Assembly: GCA_032433595.1 (NCBI GenBank)
Contig: JASWJB010000026.1
Span: 1-64,000 of the forward strand
Length of the DNA stretch: 64,000 nucleotides
Reading direction: 5' to 3'
Origin: Conoideocrella luteorostrata
Lineage: Eukaryota > Ascomycota > Sordariomycetes > Hypocreales > Clavicipitaceae
The notes beneath the pieces are model-generated. The model had not been told where the DNA came from. It saw only the letters and a list, made by a program, of their open reading frames with translations, and ran no database searches. The first letter of the stretch is position 1. Each line of letters starts with the position of its first letter. Both the position numbers and the translations under genes were made by a program. Below, piece by piece: positions 23,311 to 34,317 of this stretch.

Positions 23311-23863
23311 ATGCCTCCTGTTACGGCAGTCCCCACTGGTGGCCAGCATGGCCCATCTAACTTTGATAAGTGTACGCTCGAAACACTAATGAAGAAATTC
23401 GACAGCTAACAGATGGTTATTCAGTCAAGATGGGTGCCATGATGGGCGGTAGTACGTCAAATTCGCTATCCTATTGTCCGCTGTCTATTTTCTAACACGA
23501 ATGCAGCTGTAGGAGTCATCATGGGATTTATATTCGGTTCGAATGGTTTTGGCCACTGCGAGTCGGAGTTCAATGCAATCTAACTAGTAGCCAGGAACTG
23601 TCAACATCTTCCGATACGGCGCCGGCACACAAGGTATCATGAGGACACTAGGACAGTACATGGCTGTGTCTGGTACAACATTCGGGTACAATTTGAACAG
23701 GATTACTCTTGTAATCAGTAACAGCTAACCGCGTTGTAGCTTTTTTATGTCTATCGGATCAGTTATTCGATCAGACGCCGATCCCAAACTACACGAATTG
23801 TACACACGCGCACAAAGACGGCCGATAGTGATGATGGCGAATCCCGCTTGGCGCAAACCTTGA
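23311..23863 (+). CDS. MGR2: Mgr2/Romo1-type TIM23 translocase subunit
   Basis: Five small exons (23311-23371, 23425-23451, 23507-23536, 23595-23685, 23740-23863) join to a 110-residue protein beginning MPPVTAVPTGGQHG. It has two hydrophobic, glycine-patterned helices (MGAMMGGTVGVIMGFIFG and GTTFGFFMSIGSVI) around the conserved linker NIFRYGAGTQGIMRTLGQYM. This is the Mgr2/ROMO1 family, an inner-membrane subunit that gates lateral release from the TIM23 import channel. Exons 2 and 3 are only 27 and 30 nt, so automated gene callers are likely to miss or truncate this gene. Every junction has GT-AG borders and keeps the frame. Confidence 0.92.
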
Positions 23864-24161
23864 AACCAGCAACTAGCCCCAAGCTCAAATATACCCGCCG
23901 ACTGTAGAGTATAATCCCGCCGCTCGCCGTTACTCCGACAGCACCTCTTGTACTATATATATATATATATAAACACGATTCTTATTTTTATTATTATAAA
24001 GAGGAAGCCACTCGTAAATATGACAATGGAATTTTCATGAGCGCCAGTGTATAGAACCCCGTGAAAGGTTGATTGGCAAACTACAGCCTCTGTGGATCTT
24101 GAACGACAATACTTTGGTTCGTTTGCCGGAGTGTGAAGCACAGGTACAGAAAAACTCGAAT

Positions 24162-24178
24162 TACGGAGTACGGAGTAC
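24162..24178. repeat. Head-to-tail pair of the TACGGAGTA motif
   Basis: TACGGAGTACGGAGTAC contains two overlapping direct copies of the dispersed 9-bp motif. A third copy lies 290 bp away at 24457. Confidence 0.55.
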
Positions 24179-26027
24179 AAGGCACACGCTTCTGTTGAAA
24201 TAAATCTGGGCCAAAATAGGTGCCTCACGGTGCGGCACAGCTACAAGTTCAATTTAAGGAGCTTTACTCCTTAGAGGTACTGGTGAACTCAAGGGCGGCT
24301 ATGAAGTGGACATGGACGTTGGCGAACGCATACCTAAAATTTGGCCGCGATGTTTTCAATTATAAAGACACAGAAGGTTTGGGGTGCCTGTATTTCAAAG
24401 ACCGTTGACGATTAACACTTTTGTCAATGATAACAGTCATGATGTCGTAGAAACCGTACGGAGTACTATGCGCCACCAATTCAGAGTCTTTGTTGCGAAC
24501 AACATACCCGTCCGTGAGCCGTTCACCGACTACGGCCTGTAGCTGCAGCATTTTGCAACTTGTGACACCAAACTTGCCTCTCGAACCTGTCGCGCTCTCT
24601 CCTCGATTACCCTGGTTCGACTACCGTTGCGCCCGCTGCAGACGTGTCAGCTTATGACTGATAAAAGAAGAATGATTCGCTTAACTAAGTGATCGTCGAG
24701 ACCAGCAGGGACTGGACAGCTTCCAGCTTCCAGCTCCAGCGCCTCCGGACCTCATCGCCAGCCCTTCGGCACGTCCCTGCCGCCTCGTATGGCTGCACAC
24801 GGCTGAAGCGCCGCTCCTTGGTGGCTTGCTAAGGCCGGTTGGGACGGCACACGTCCCGAACGGACGGACAAGAGCCGGCCACCTCACCTCCGTTTCCAAA
24901 ACAACATCGACCATTCATTGTATAGGGATGGCATTACAGTAAGAAGGCAGACGTCATGACGAAAAATATGGTTTTATTTTTATTTTTAAAGTTTAGTTCT
25001 GCCCTAAATCAAAGACTGCCTGCGTTGCCATATGAATCGCAAAACTCGACAATGGACGTGCCGATCGGACAAGTTGCCCCCGACACGGTTGCTAGACTAC
25101 GTGTCACTGCTAGCTGAGACAACAAAATTGCGATGTGACCTTGTCTCTCCATCACAATCTACTCGATCGGTTAACACTTACTAGGCAGCTGCGCAGTTAG
25201 TACCCAAGTTACCAAGGTATATTCTCCACAACTGCAGGGCAAAAATGAAAACTCCCTGGACAACCTGGGCGACCCATGCTGTCACAATGTGGCCACAATG
25301 TGAGCAGCTATGATCACCTGGTTCAGAGGAATTGTCCTTACGGGAGTATATTCAAGCAAATTGACGAGGATTTATACCACTTCTTACAGATAATTTCTAG
25401 CGTATTGTAGATTCCATTGTACATTGTTCCGCTGCAGGGCCGGAATTTTTCCTACGGAATTCTCCATGACCAGAGTCATCTTCGTCACAGTCTGCAGTTC
25501 CATTGTGACAGATACGAAGAGAGGCGCGTAACAGAAGGATCCGTTGCCTGTCTCTCTCTGATTTTCGGTTGTCTAGTGATATTCCCCTACTGACAGGGAG
25601 GTCATAATACGTTTGTATTAGGAAAAAGCAAGTACCTTTTTAAGCCATAATACGGCCTCCTTCCGAAGAAGCAAGCATGGCACACTAATGCAGGGCGGCT
25701 TGTAGCTGAGGCTTTTCAATTAAGCCCTACCTATGGCCTTAACTTGAGATGCGCCGTGGCTTCATTGTGCATTGCGGGCGTAAATACGGTGAAGTTCAGC
25801 TCAAGTCGGCAACCTTCTTCCGTCTCGTAATGTATTTGCGAATAAGCGAACGGAGAGGTGAGGAGACTGTTGAGTTTCGCTTGAATGTGGCGTCGAAGTC
25901 CTCATATAAGTATTTCAAAAGACCCGATTTTTGATAAGTGATAACCAAGTACTGAATTACTCGGAGTACTCGAGCTTTCTCAAGTTCTTTCTTTTTCTTT
26001 CGTTGAGCAGCTGGTTAGGTGACCCCT

Positions 26028-26033
26028 ATGTGA
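26028..26033 (+). promoter_or_regulatory. Start-stop minimal uORF before the oxidase
   Basis: ATG followed immediately by TGA, 9 nt upstream of the main ATG at 26037. If the transcript starts upstream, ribosomes would meet a start-stop element known in other systems to stall or divert initiation. This depends on the chosen start codon and on the transcript start. Confidence 0.4.
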
Positions 26034-26036
26034 ACC

Positions 26037-28031
26037 ATGGGAACTTCACACAGCAAACGCGACACTGCGACGTATGCAGCAACTAGTCTTGGGGGAAAAC
26101 TTCCGCAAGGCAGGACCAACGGGTATGTTTTCGTCGGAATTCAGAACAATTTCATATATAAACTAAGAAAGGTAACAAGCACTGACAAGTCTCTAGCAAG
26201 TCGCTATTAGGCACACTTGTTGCTCCTTTACTGCCCATCTTCCTGCGTAATAACCCCCTTCCGAACGGACATCCATGGAGCACGCTCGATTCCAACACAA
26301 ACTATTACCAAAATCATCCACACACTGGCGTAATACGATCATATGACTTTACTGTTAGTCGAGGGCTCATCGCGCCGGATGGATACGAGAAAGAAGTCCT
26401 TCTAGTCAACGGCGCCTTCCCTGGTCCGCCGATTGAGGCCAATTGGGGAGACACAATCCAGGTTACCGTCCACAACAATATCTCCCGTGCCGATGAGGGT
26501 CTGGCATTGCATTGGCATGGATTCTTGCATCATGGAAAGCCCTGGCAAGACGGAGTACCAGGTGTAACTCAATGTCCTATCGCTCCCGGAAAATCTTTTA
26601 CCTACTCCATTGAAGCTGAGCTGTATGGCACAACATGGTATCACTCACACTACTCAGCACAGTACGCAGGCGGCATTTTTGGGCCGATGGTAATTTATGG
26701 ACCTCGGACAAAACCCTACGACATTGATGTCGGACCCATCATGCTCACAGATTGGTATCATCGAGAGTACCATACCCTGGTCGAAGAGACGATGAAACCT
26801 AATGGTCGCCCATTTAAGTCGGACAACAACATGATCAACGGCAAAGCAAACTTTGACTGTTCCAAACTACAAGACGACGAGACTCCTTGCGACAGCAACG
26901 CCGGAATCGCGAGGTTTAAATTCACACGAGGCAAAACTCATCGCCTGCGGCTCATCAATGCTGGCTGTGAGGCGTTGCAGCGATTCACAATCGACGGACA
27001 CACCATGACGGTTATTGCCAATGACTTTGTTTCCGTCGAGCCCTACGATACTAAAGTAGTCACCCTGGGCATCGGCCAAAGAACAGACGTGCTCGTCAAA
27101 GCCGATGGCAAACTCGACGCCTACTGGATGCGCAGCAACATCTCAGATTCATGCAGCTTAACTGCCCAGCCGTACGCCTATGGAGCAATTCACTATGACG
27201 ATGCTGATGTATCCAAGGAACCGCAGTCGCAGCCGTGGGATGTGCCCGATCCCAAGACGTGCGCGAATGACGACCTTGCTATTACTAAACCCTCTATGAA
27301 GCTGCGCCCCATTGCGCCGGACATGGTATATGACATGGAAGTGAAGCTCTTCAAGAACGCGAGTAACATTACCCTATGGTCACTTGATGGAGTGGACTTC
27401 AGGGGTAATTACAACAGTCCGACGTTATTGCTTAGTGCTCTGGGAAACCATACCTTTGAGAAGCAGTGGAACGTGAAGAATACGAATGGCGCAAAGAGCG
27501 TCAGGGTGACAGTCATTAACAACACCCCCGTTGCGTAAGTGCTGCGTTCTGAGAAGGTGGTGCAAGATTAAAAAACGTAAGGGCGAATGGCTAATTTGTT
27601 TTTGTAACCCCCCCGGTAGTCATCCAATGCACTTACACGGATTCAACATGTATGTCCTCCACGAAGGTCCCGGCAGTTGGGACGGCACCATCATCAACAG
27701 GGATAACCCACAACGTCGTGACGTCGTGCAAGTCCGTAAAAACGGGCATTTAGTGATTCAATTCGATGCAGCAGAGAATCCTGGTATGCGCAGATCTAAG
27801 TCTCCTTCTCTACGTTCCTGGCTAATTACATTGTTTGACTCAGGTGTGTGGCCGTTCCACTGCCATATAGCATGGCATGTATCTGCTGGCTTTTTCACAC
27901 AGTTTCTCACAAATCCCAAAGAGGTATCAAAATATCAATCCAAGATGCCTCAGGTTGTGGCTGAAACGTGTCGGCAATGGGGAGAATGGACGAACACGAA
28001 TATTCCAGATCAAATTGACAGCGGGTTATGA
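26037..28031 (+). CDS. Multicopper oxidase (laccase family)
   Basis: Four exons (26037-26122, 26197-27534, 27620-27783, 27844-28031) give 591 aa. All copper-binding segments are present: HWHG at 134-137, HSH at 178-180, HPMHLHG at 476-482 and HCHIAWH at 535-541. Cys536 is the type-1 ligand, and Phe at the axial position ten residues later is the arrangement of higher-potential laccases. The N-terminus is unusual. There is no classical signal peptide at the start. About 30 polar/basic residues precede a hydrophobic segment (SLLGTLVAPLLPIFL, about 31-45), which suggests a signal anchor or an internal signal. Pigment (melanin/DHN-type) or phenol oxidation are typical roles, but the substrate is not readable. 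The gene is convergent with the sirtuin gene, 264 bp away. Confidence 0.92.
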
Positions 28032-28295
28032 GGAATTAGCAGAGTATGAACCAAAATTTTCTCCCTCTTATCGAAGTAGAGTGTTAGGTGAATGAAGAAA
28101 GAAGGAACTTGGACATCTGAGCTCTATGATGCACAGGAGATGTTCAATATGTACCTACAAAATGCATTAATATAATCCTAATGAGTCATGGTGGTTTGCT
28201 CACGCTTGAGCAAAACACTTAAAACGCCTTTAACCGGTGCCCAATACGTACATTCAGACTCTGTCGGGATCGCATGTACTCCGTACGTTATAATC

Positions 28296-29643
28296 CTATA
28301 GCGATGGTTTCTCTGTGTCATTTAACGTCTTCGAGCTTGGAGCTTCCGGTTGGTCCCTTGCTATCACCACCTCTGACATAGTCTTCGGAGTTGTAGAGGT
28401 TGATTTTTCGTCGCCTGGTGCATCCGTCACCGCGGATGAGCTCCCGGAAGCCTTGGCTCTATCTTCATCGGCCTGTTTTCGTAACGCAATGTCCTCAGGC
28501 GTGACTGCCTTTTCCTCTGGTATAGCTGATTCCCCATCCTCACTATCTGAATCATCAAACTTTAGCGCGCTCTCCACGCCTTGAGTCAACTTGTGCACTT
28601 CATCCTCAATTTCTTCCCCGCGTTCCTTGGCACTGCGGAGCTGCCTATCGGCTTCTTCATCGCCAACAACCTCTCTCCAGGAAGACTCCAACTCGTCCCG
28701 CCAGCCTAGCTCATCAGCCAGTTTTCGAATGCCTTCATCACAAGACCCTAGCTCTATAACATCGTCGGCTCGATTGCCAATATTGCCCACTCTTTCCATA
28801 TTGAACAACACACGGGGCTTTTTCGCCTGCGCCATCTCTGGCAGCCCGGCAAACGGATAGACAGTCAAGCTCGTTCCAAGGATCAACACCACGTCTGCCA
28901 TTGCCGTCTGATACGAATTGTCCCCAAAAGCTTTTGGCAAGTCTTCTCCAAAGAACACAATATCGGGCTTGACTGTGCCATTGCAGTCCGGCTGATTACA
29001 ATGGGGAACTATGCCACCGAATACGTGATCCTTCATTTCATCATCAGGGAATTCTGTCTTACACTCGATGCATCTCTGCGTTGCAAAGCTGCCATGGGCC
29101 TCAATAATCTTCTCGGCGGGAACCCCAGCGCTTCTTTCTAGACAGTCGATATTCTGGGTGAAAAGCATCTGCAGGAGGCCTTTCCGGGCGAGCAGTGCGA
29201 TGAAGGCATGCGAGACTGTGGGGTAAAATTTGCCGGGGTATAATTCTTGTGCGAGGACGTAGAACGGTTCAGGATGTTGTCGGAAGTACGATATGTCAAA
29301 GACTGCCTCGGCATAGGGAAGGTTTAGTCGCGCAAGATTGTTATATAAACCTGTTCTGGGGGATCGGAAGTCGGGTACTGTAACGAATTAGACTTGATAA
29401 TCATGGGAGGCAGTCCAGTGAGCTGGCTGGCAATACTGCCTGTCCTCCTGGAAAAGGACAATAAAAAGAAAATAAAGGGCCTCGCTTACTTCCAGCTGCT
29501 GTAGATATTCCTGCGCCGGTAAGCACAACGATTCTCTTCTTTGTTCCGTGTTTTATATAATCTGATACCGCCGACAAGGACCTGTCAGACAAAGTCTCTG
29601 GTCGGACGGACTCATCGACGATGGTCGACTCCTCTTGGCCCAT
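28296..29643 (-). CDS. Hst2-type NAD-dependent deacetylase (sirtuin)
   Basis: Two exons, 29643-29490 and 29377-28296, giving 411 aa. The catalytic core shows GAGIST, IPDFRSPRTGLY, TQNID, catalytic His in EAHGSF, the zinc cysteines (CIECK and CNQPDC) and the NAD site GTSLTVYPFAGL. This is a class I sirtuin of the cytosolic Hst2/SIRT2 type. It deacetylates protein lysines using NAD+. The C-terminal 130 residues are acidic and disordered (DDSDSEDGESAIPEE). The start MGQEES fits an N-myristoylation signal (Gly2, Ser6), so membrane association is possible. The longer upstream frame opens only with GTG, so ATG 29643 is the likely start. Confidence 0.93.
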
Positions 29644-30280
29644 TGTGCGACGCAGCCGGCGTGGGAGTCGAGAGCCTTGTTTGTCGCGATCGCGGCGTCT
29701 TCGACCTATGTTGGCGGTAAAGACTGACACTCGCGACACCTATTAAGTTCCACGACCGAAGTTGTGCGAAAGTTAGTCCGTATCGCAATATTTTTTTTCG
29801 TTAAAAAAAAAAAAAAGTCAAGAAAATAAGTTAACTGCCGTGTCTCATTTTGGCGGCCGCGAAACGTGGGGGAGTTTGAGCTGTTGCATCATATGGAACT
29901 CTTATCGATAAGATATCAGTGGCAGTGGCGTTTGCGGGAACCACAACCGCGACATTGCAAATTATTAGGTGGGCAAAGTGTACTGGTCGTTCATGCATTA
30001 ATGTTCATGTGCAAGTCACGACTCATGGAGCAGACCAGGATAGCAAGTTATCAGTCTTCTTAATTTGGAGCCATCAATTGCGTCGGATCTCCTTGCCTGA
30101 ACCGGCAAGATGGTCACATTCTGCATGTTTTCCCCGCGGCTGGTCAAGCAAAGGCGGTAAGTTTTGGGAACAAACAGTTTCCAACAATAACATCATCCAT
30201 ACCCATTTAACAACGCCAAGCAATGCCCATAAAGACGCCAATCTCAGCAAAAGTCCATCCAACCCTTCGTTACATCTCTT
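29644..30280. other. Short intergenic region with A/T runs
   Basis: Promoter of the sirtuin gene and 3' flank of the NC2-beta gene, both on the minus strand. There is a T-run and an A-run near 29790-29816. No gene is supported. Confidence 0.5.
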
Positions 30281-31343
30281 TCATCCGTGTCTCTCTCTCG
30301 CCTGAGCGAATTGCTCTTCTTGAAGCCTGGCGAGTTCTTCCATGGACATGCCGCTGTTAGCGAACTTATCTGCCTTTTTCTCTCGACCCTGTAGCATGTC
30401 CAACAGTCAGTAAACATCGATGAGGGACATGGCGCACAAGTGATATGGATACTAAACCTTTTGAGTTTCTTTGTGCTCTGCTGCGGCTTCGAGCACAGCT
30501 GGTACATAGTCTGAAAAGCCGAGCTGCTCGAGTGCCTTGGTTATATGGTCGCAAGCAATCGTCTTTTTAGCCTCTTTCTCCGAGATTTCGTTTGCCTCTG
30601 AGGAAATGAGAGTGATAAACTCCACACAGCATTCTATAAGTAGATCCCTGGTCTCCTTCGCGAAAGCTACTCCGCCCTGGGGTGGAAGAATTTCGCCAAC
30701 AATTTTTTGAACAGTGGCTATGATTGCAAGGTTAGTGTCCAAAAGAATGAACAAGACATTGATACTGTATCGGCACAGTCATGGGGTAGTAAAAGAGGAA
30801 ATAACATGCCTTTCGGGAGAGATAAATCATCGTTGCCTAGAAAGCTGTTTGTTAGCTCATTGCTTCATCTGTACAATTTGAGAAATTAAGGTGAATAAGA
30901 ACCCCAAGAGTCTTCTTTGAACCAGTGTTGATCCTGTGTTGCCAATCGTCGGGGCATCTTGAAGGGTGATAAGGAAATATAAGTCAAAGATGACTTTTGG
31001 CGGCCGCAGCAACGCAAGCTCATATATCTTACGGAAGGGGGCGTGTCATGCAATTCAACCCGAAACTAAAGGCGGGGTGAACGGCTTATAACTGTTGGAA
31101 TAAGAGCTCGTGGACAGTGAAACAAGAGGCAGGGGCAGACACAGCGACGTGCACAATAATGGGATTGACGAATGGCGAACGACCAACAACAGACAATGCC
31201 GTGATACTACAGGACCGCCTGGCGTGGCTTGCTTGAAAAGTACAAGTGCAAAACAAATATTAAAATAAAATAAAACCAGAGGGAACTTAGCGCGAAAGGA
31301 GCACGCGTGGCGATGCCTTACCTCCAAATTCGTGGTCCGACAT
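30281..31343 (-). CDS. NCB2: Negative cofactor 2 beta (Dr1/Ncb2) histone-fold protein
   Basis: Four exons (31343-31322, 30836-30810, 30717-30458, 30388-30281) give 138 aa starting MSDHEFGGNDDLSLPKATV. The histone fold of NC2-beta/Dr1 is clear: LPKATVQKIVGEILP, FAKETRDLLIECCVEFITLISSEAN, then KTIACDHITKALEQLGFSDYVPAV. With NC2-alpha it binds TBP on DNA and blocks TFIIA/TFIIB, acting in the nucleus as a general repressor/selector. Exon 1 has only 22 nt and is separated by a 485-nt intron, long for this genome. The second intron uses a GC donor (AAAG|GCATGT) with a normal TAG acceptor; no GT donor preserves the conserved K-A-T-V-Q join. The tail GREKKADKFANSGMSMEELARLQ is also conserved. Confidence 0.93.
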
Positions 31344-32642
31344 GATGTTTGATGCTTGTGTTTTTGTGTAAGATACGAGGATAGAGATGTTCGTTCCGCC
31401 GCAACTCCGCCGCGGACTGTCGTATTGTGGAGTAGGTGACGATGATGCGGAATAGACGGGTTGATAATCTCCCCTGTTGGATAATGTCTGATTTGTATGT
31501 GCTGGGATGGCTTCCTCGAGGCTTGATGTTCAACGACTGTGACGTGCCACGATTGAATGAGTGATAGCCGCGACGGACGTTTGAGAGTCAATCCAATCCG
31601 TGGTGAATTGGTGGGGGCACGTCTGGCAATTATACTCTGTCAACGGCCACATCGGCCCCAAAGCCGGCTTATCAAAGCCACAATGCCGCCCACGGCGGGG
31701 CGACAGAGCCCCATTCGCAGCTGCTGCCGCCACTGACAGCAGCTACTTGCTTAGAATTTCTAGTCCCCTTGCACGTGCCGGCTAGTTAGTCCCGCACCTA
31801 AAAGCAACAGAAAAAAAATTCCAGTCCAGTTCTCTTTTTCCCTTTCAACATTTACTGAGCTCAACCAAGATTGTTCGCAGGGCGTCAACGAGTGAATTTA
31901 GCTCGCTTTTTTTGCAAGCATGTCTTGATTTATGTTTTGAGGTGAGAATAAGACGACTTCCACAATTTCCCTCCCTTTCAATGATGAGATACGTTGTCGC
32001 CCCAGTCTGAGGAGGTCCGACAAACCTCTTTGCTGACACGACACGTCTTATGCCAAATAGACATTGCTGATCGAATTCAATTCTCTTCCCTTTAACCCAA
32101 GGCGCTCTCTGATACCCAGTCACTCAGCTAACCAAACCTTCAATCAGGCTTACCAAACCCAAACAGACTACGACGTAAAGATCTTTTGCGATGTTGACTT
32201 CGTCCGATGGTAGTATTGCCTCCCTACCATCTGATACTATCAAATGCCGATCCTTTATGACGGACGCATATCTGGCCTGATCGCTGCACTCCATATTGCT
32301 CGTACTGAACAATCGTTGCATCATGAGTACCTTGACGTACCCGTAAAAAGGCTACTCCGTCGATTATGTGGCTGAGCTTCACTGTCCCTGTGCTTGAAAA
32401 GCATTTGTGTCTTGAGGTAAGAATACAGTGAACTGTGTGTAAATTACAGATAATTAGTTTGCTATGATGAAGAAACTTACATTCCATGCTAATACCGAAC
32501 GCAAGAATGTGGAGTAAATTAAGAGCTTTTCATCTTTCGACTGACTGCAAACTTCTCCTCTATTTTCCCTTCGCTCAAGCTGTTTTATGGAGCTTTAAGC
32601 TAACACGTGGCTGGAAGTTGCAGGACATCCCTCGCTCACCGT
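31344..32642. other. Intergenic, 1.3 kb; possible weak gene on the minus strand
   Basis: Promoter side of the NC2-beta gene. On the minus strand around 32490-32220, an ATG, a consensus GT-AG intron (about 32428-32481) and a frame to about 32224 can be joined into a short protein. It has no recognisable domain, so I do not call it a gene. Confidence 0.4.
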
Positions 32643-33620
32643 CTACGCCTGGTACGAAGCCAATTCCGGCGAATTCCATCTACTCAAAATGTCAACAAAG
32701 TCAAATGCGGTAGGTTATGACTGTACGTACTTCAAATTCTGTCCACTCAAACTTTTTTGAGGAGTGGCAACGAACTTGGCGATTACGTGGCCAGGCTGTT
32801 CGGGCTTCAGTAACTGGCCTTGTTCGTAGGCCTCCTTGAAGCTGTCGTATTGTGCCTTATCCATGGTTTCCTCGCCTGATGACCGGATCTGCTCTTGCAT
32901 GTCTGTATCAACCCTACCTGGTTCCACTGATACGCTTGTAATGTCCTTGTCTTCGAACGCAAGATGTGTAGAGAGCGAGTTCAGCACGGCTTTAGATGAC
33001 CCGTAGGCGCTCCATCCCATATAAGCGGTTCTTGCCGCTCCAGACGAAATCCACACAATGCAGCCTTGGCTTTTACGTAACTCCGGAATTGCAGCTTGGG
33101 CCTGTGTTGTCTGCTTAACGAAGTTGTATATTGATGAATTTATGAAAAGGCACTTACCTACCATGACTACGCAGCTGAAGACGTTGACGTCGTAGAGCTT
33201 CTTGAATGTGTCGATTGAGGTCTTTTCGAACTTTTCAGAAACGAGAAGCCCGTGGTTAATGACGAGGCCATCGAGCTTTCCAAACGACTTCACAGCCTGG
33301 CCGGTCAACTTTCCTGGCATCTAAATGTATACACATATACTATCAGCATTGTGCAAGGTTCATGCAAAGCTATAGAATCCATCCACAGTGACTGCTAGTT
33401 TGCGCTTGAGCAACCGAATTAGTGAGAAGCTTACCTCGGCATCGGCCATGTCGCCAGCGACGTACTCTACCTGTCCCGGGTATGCCCTTTTCAGGGATTC
33501 CAATGGTTCAGCAGAGCGAGCAGCCAGAACGACCTTGTGCGACTGTGCCAGCAGGTATTTGGCAATGGCTGCGCCGAGACCCTTGCTCGCTCCGGTCACA
33601 ATAAAAACCTTGTGTGCCAT
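32643..33620 (-). CDS. Short-chain dehydrogenase/reductase
   Basis: Four exons (33620-33435, 33320-33162, 33101-32731, 32679-32643) encode 250 aa. It is a classical SDR with the NAD(P)-binding TGASKGLG, an NHG motif in place of NNAG, the catalytic Ser in WISSGAA, and Tyr/Lys in AYGSSK. The ending WNSPELASYQA is supplied by a 37-nt last exon and is typical of yeast/fungal sepiapterin-reductase-like SDRs. Basic/hydroxyl residues near the first strand suggest NADPH. It is cytosolic. The substrate is not predictable. The gene is divergent from the FAD oxidoreductase at 34318, 697 bp away. Confidence 0.92.
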
Positions 33621-34317
33621 GATAAAGTAATTGCTCAGTAGCCCAGTGAGAAAAAACCTTTGAGCAGGTCGGAATTGGAGGGGGTTTGACGTGGTGTGAA
33701 AAGGAAAGTAATATTCTGTGGATGTGGCCATCGACTTTTTACGGTGCGCAATCCACGACGGCTCCGTTTCCCGCAATGCGGCATTGTGGAGACCGCCAGT
33801 GCGTGTTTAAGCAGGACGCAGCGCGGGCTTAAATATTTAGGTAAGTTTGACAACTATGGAGTCCTCCGTGGGTTACAAGCAGCCTGTTATCCCAAAAGAT
33901 GCGCCAGCGCAAGCAGCTGCTTGCACTGCACGTACAACTGTCCCTGCCGCAGCCGACCCACCCAACGCTGTAATCCGTACAAGTTGTGCCCCGCCCGGGA
34001 CTCGAACTAGCAGCCAGCGGAGCTACATAATGACAAAAAGATGTGCTTGTTATCCTAATTGATTAATATGATCCGCCAAGCAAATTTACATCTATCTATA
34101 AGGCCAATGCCACCACGTCGCTGTGCGGAGCGCCAGCACCTTACATTCCGTTACCTGCCGTGCCTCATGCATGAGCGATGCTCCTACGTAATGGTGAATG
34201 CGCGATCGCGGGGTTGTGCGACAGGCCAACCTGTCTTCTCAACTAAGCTTGATGAAACGACGCTTATGGTGGAAATCCCTCATAAAGAAGCAAATTCTGT
34301 CCGAATTCCAGAAAATC
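33621..34317. promoter_or_regulatory. Divergent promoter between SDR and FAD oxidoreductase
   Basis: A 0.7-kb region. A tRNA B-box-like string (GTTCGAGTCCC on the minus strand near 33998-34010) lies here, but no tRNA folds around it. Confidence 0.4.

Larger units (their letters stand above)
23864..26036. other. Intergenic, 2.2 kb, no supported gene
   Basis: It contains three copies of TACGGAGTA (24162 and 24169 overlapping head to tail, and 24457) and a TA repeat at about 23954-23971. A pyrimidine-rich tract (about 25978-26000) lies just upstream of the oxidase start and is typical of fungal core promoters. No domain-bearing frame was seen. Confidence 0.5.

Noticed and set aside
29919..30305. 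128-codon plus-strand frame
   Set aside because: It runs into the last exon of the NC2-beta gene on the other strand and carries no domain.
33990..34020. tRNA-like B box (GTTCGAGTCCC, minus strand)
   Set aside because: The arms beside the loop do not pair and no acceptor, D or anticodon stems are found upstream.
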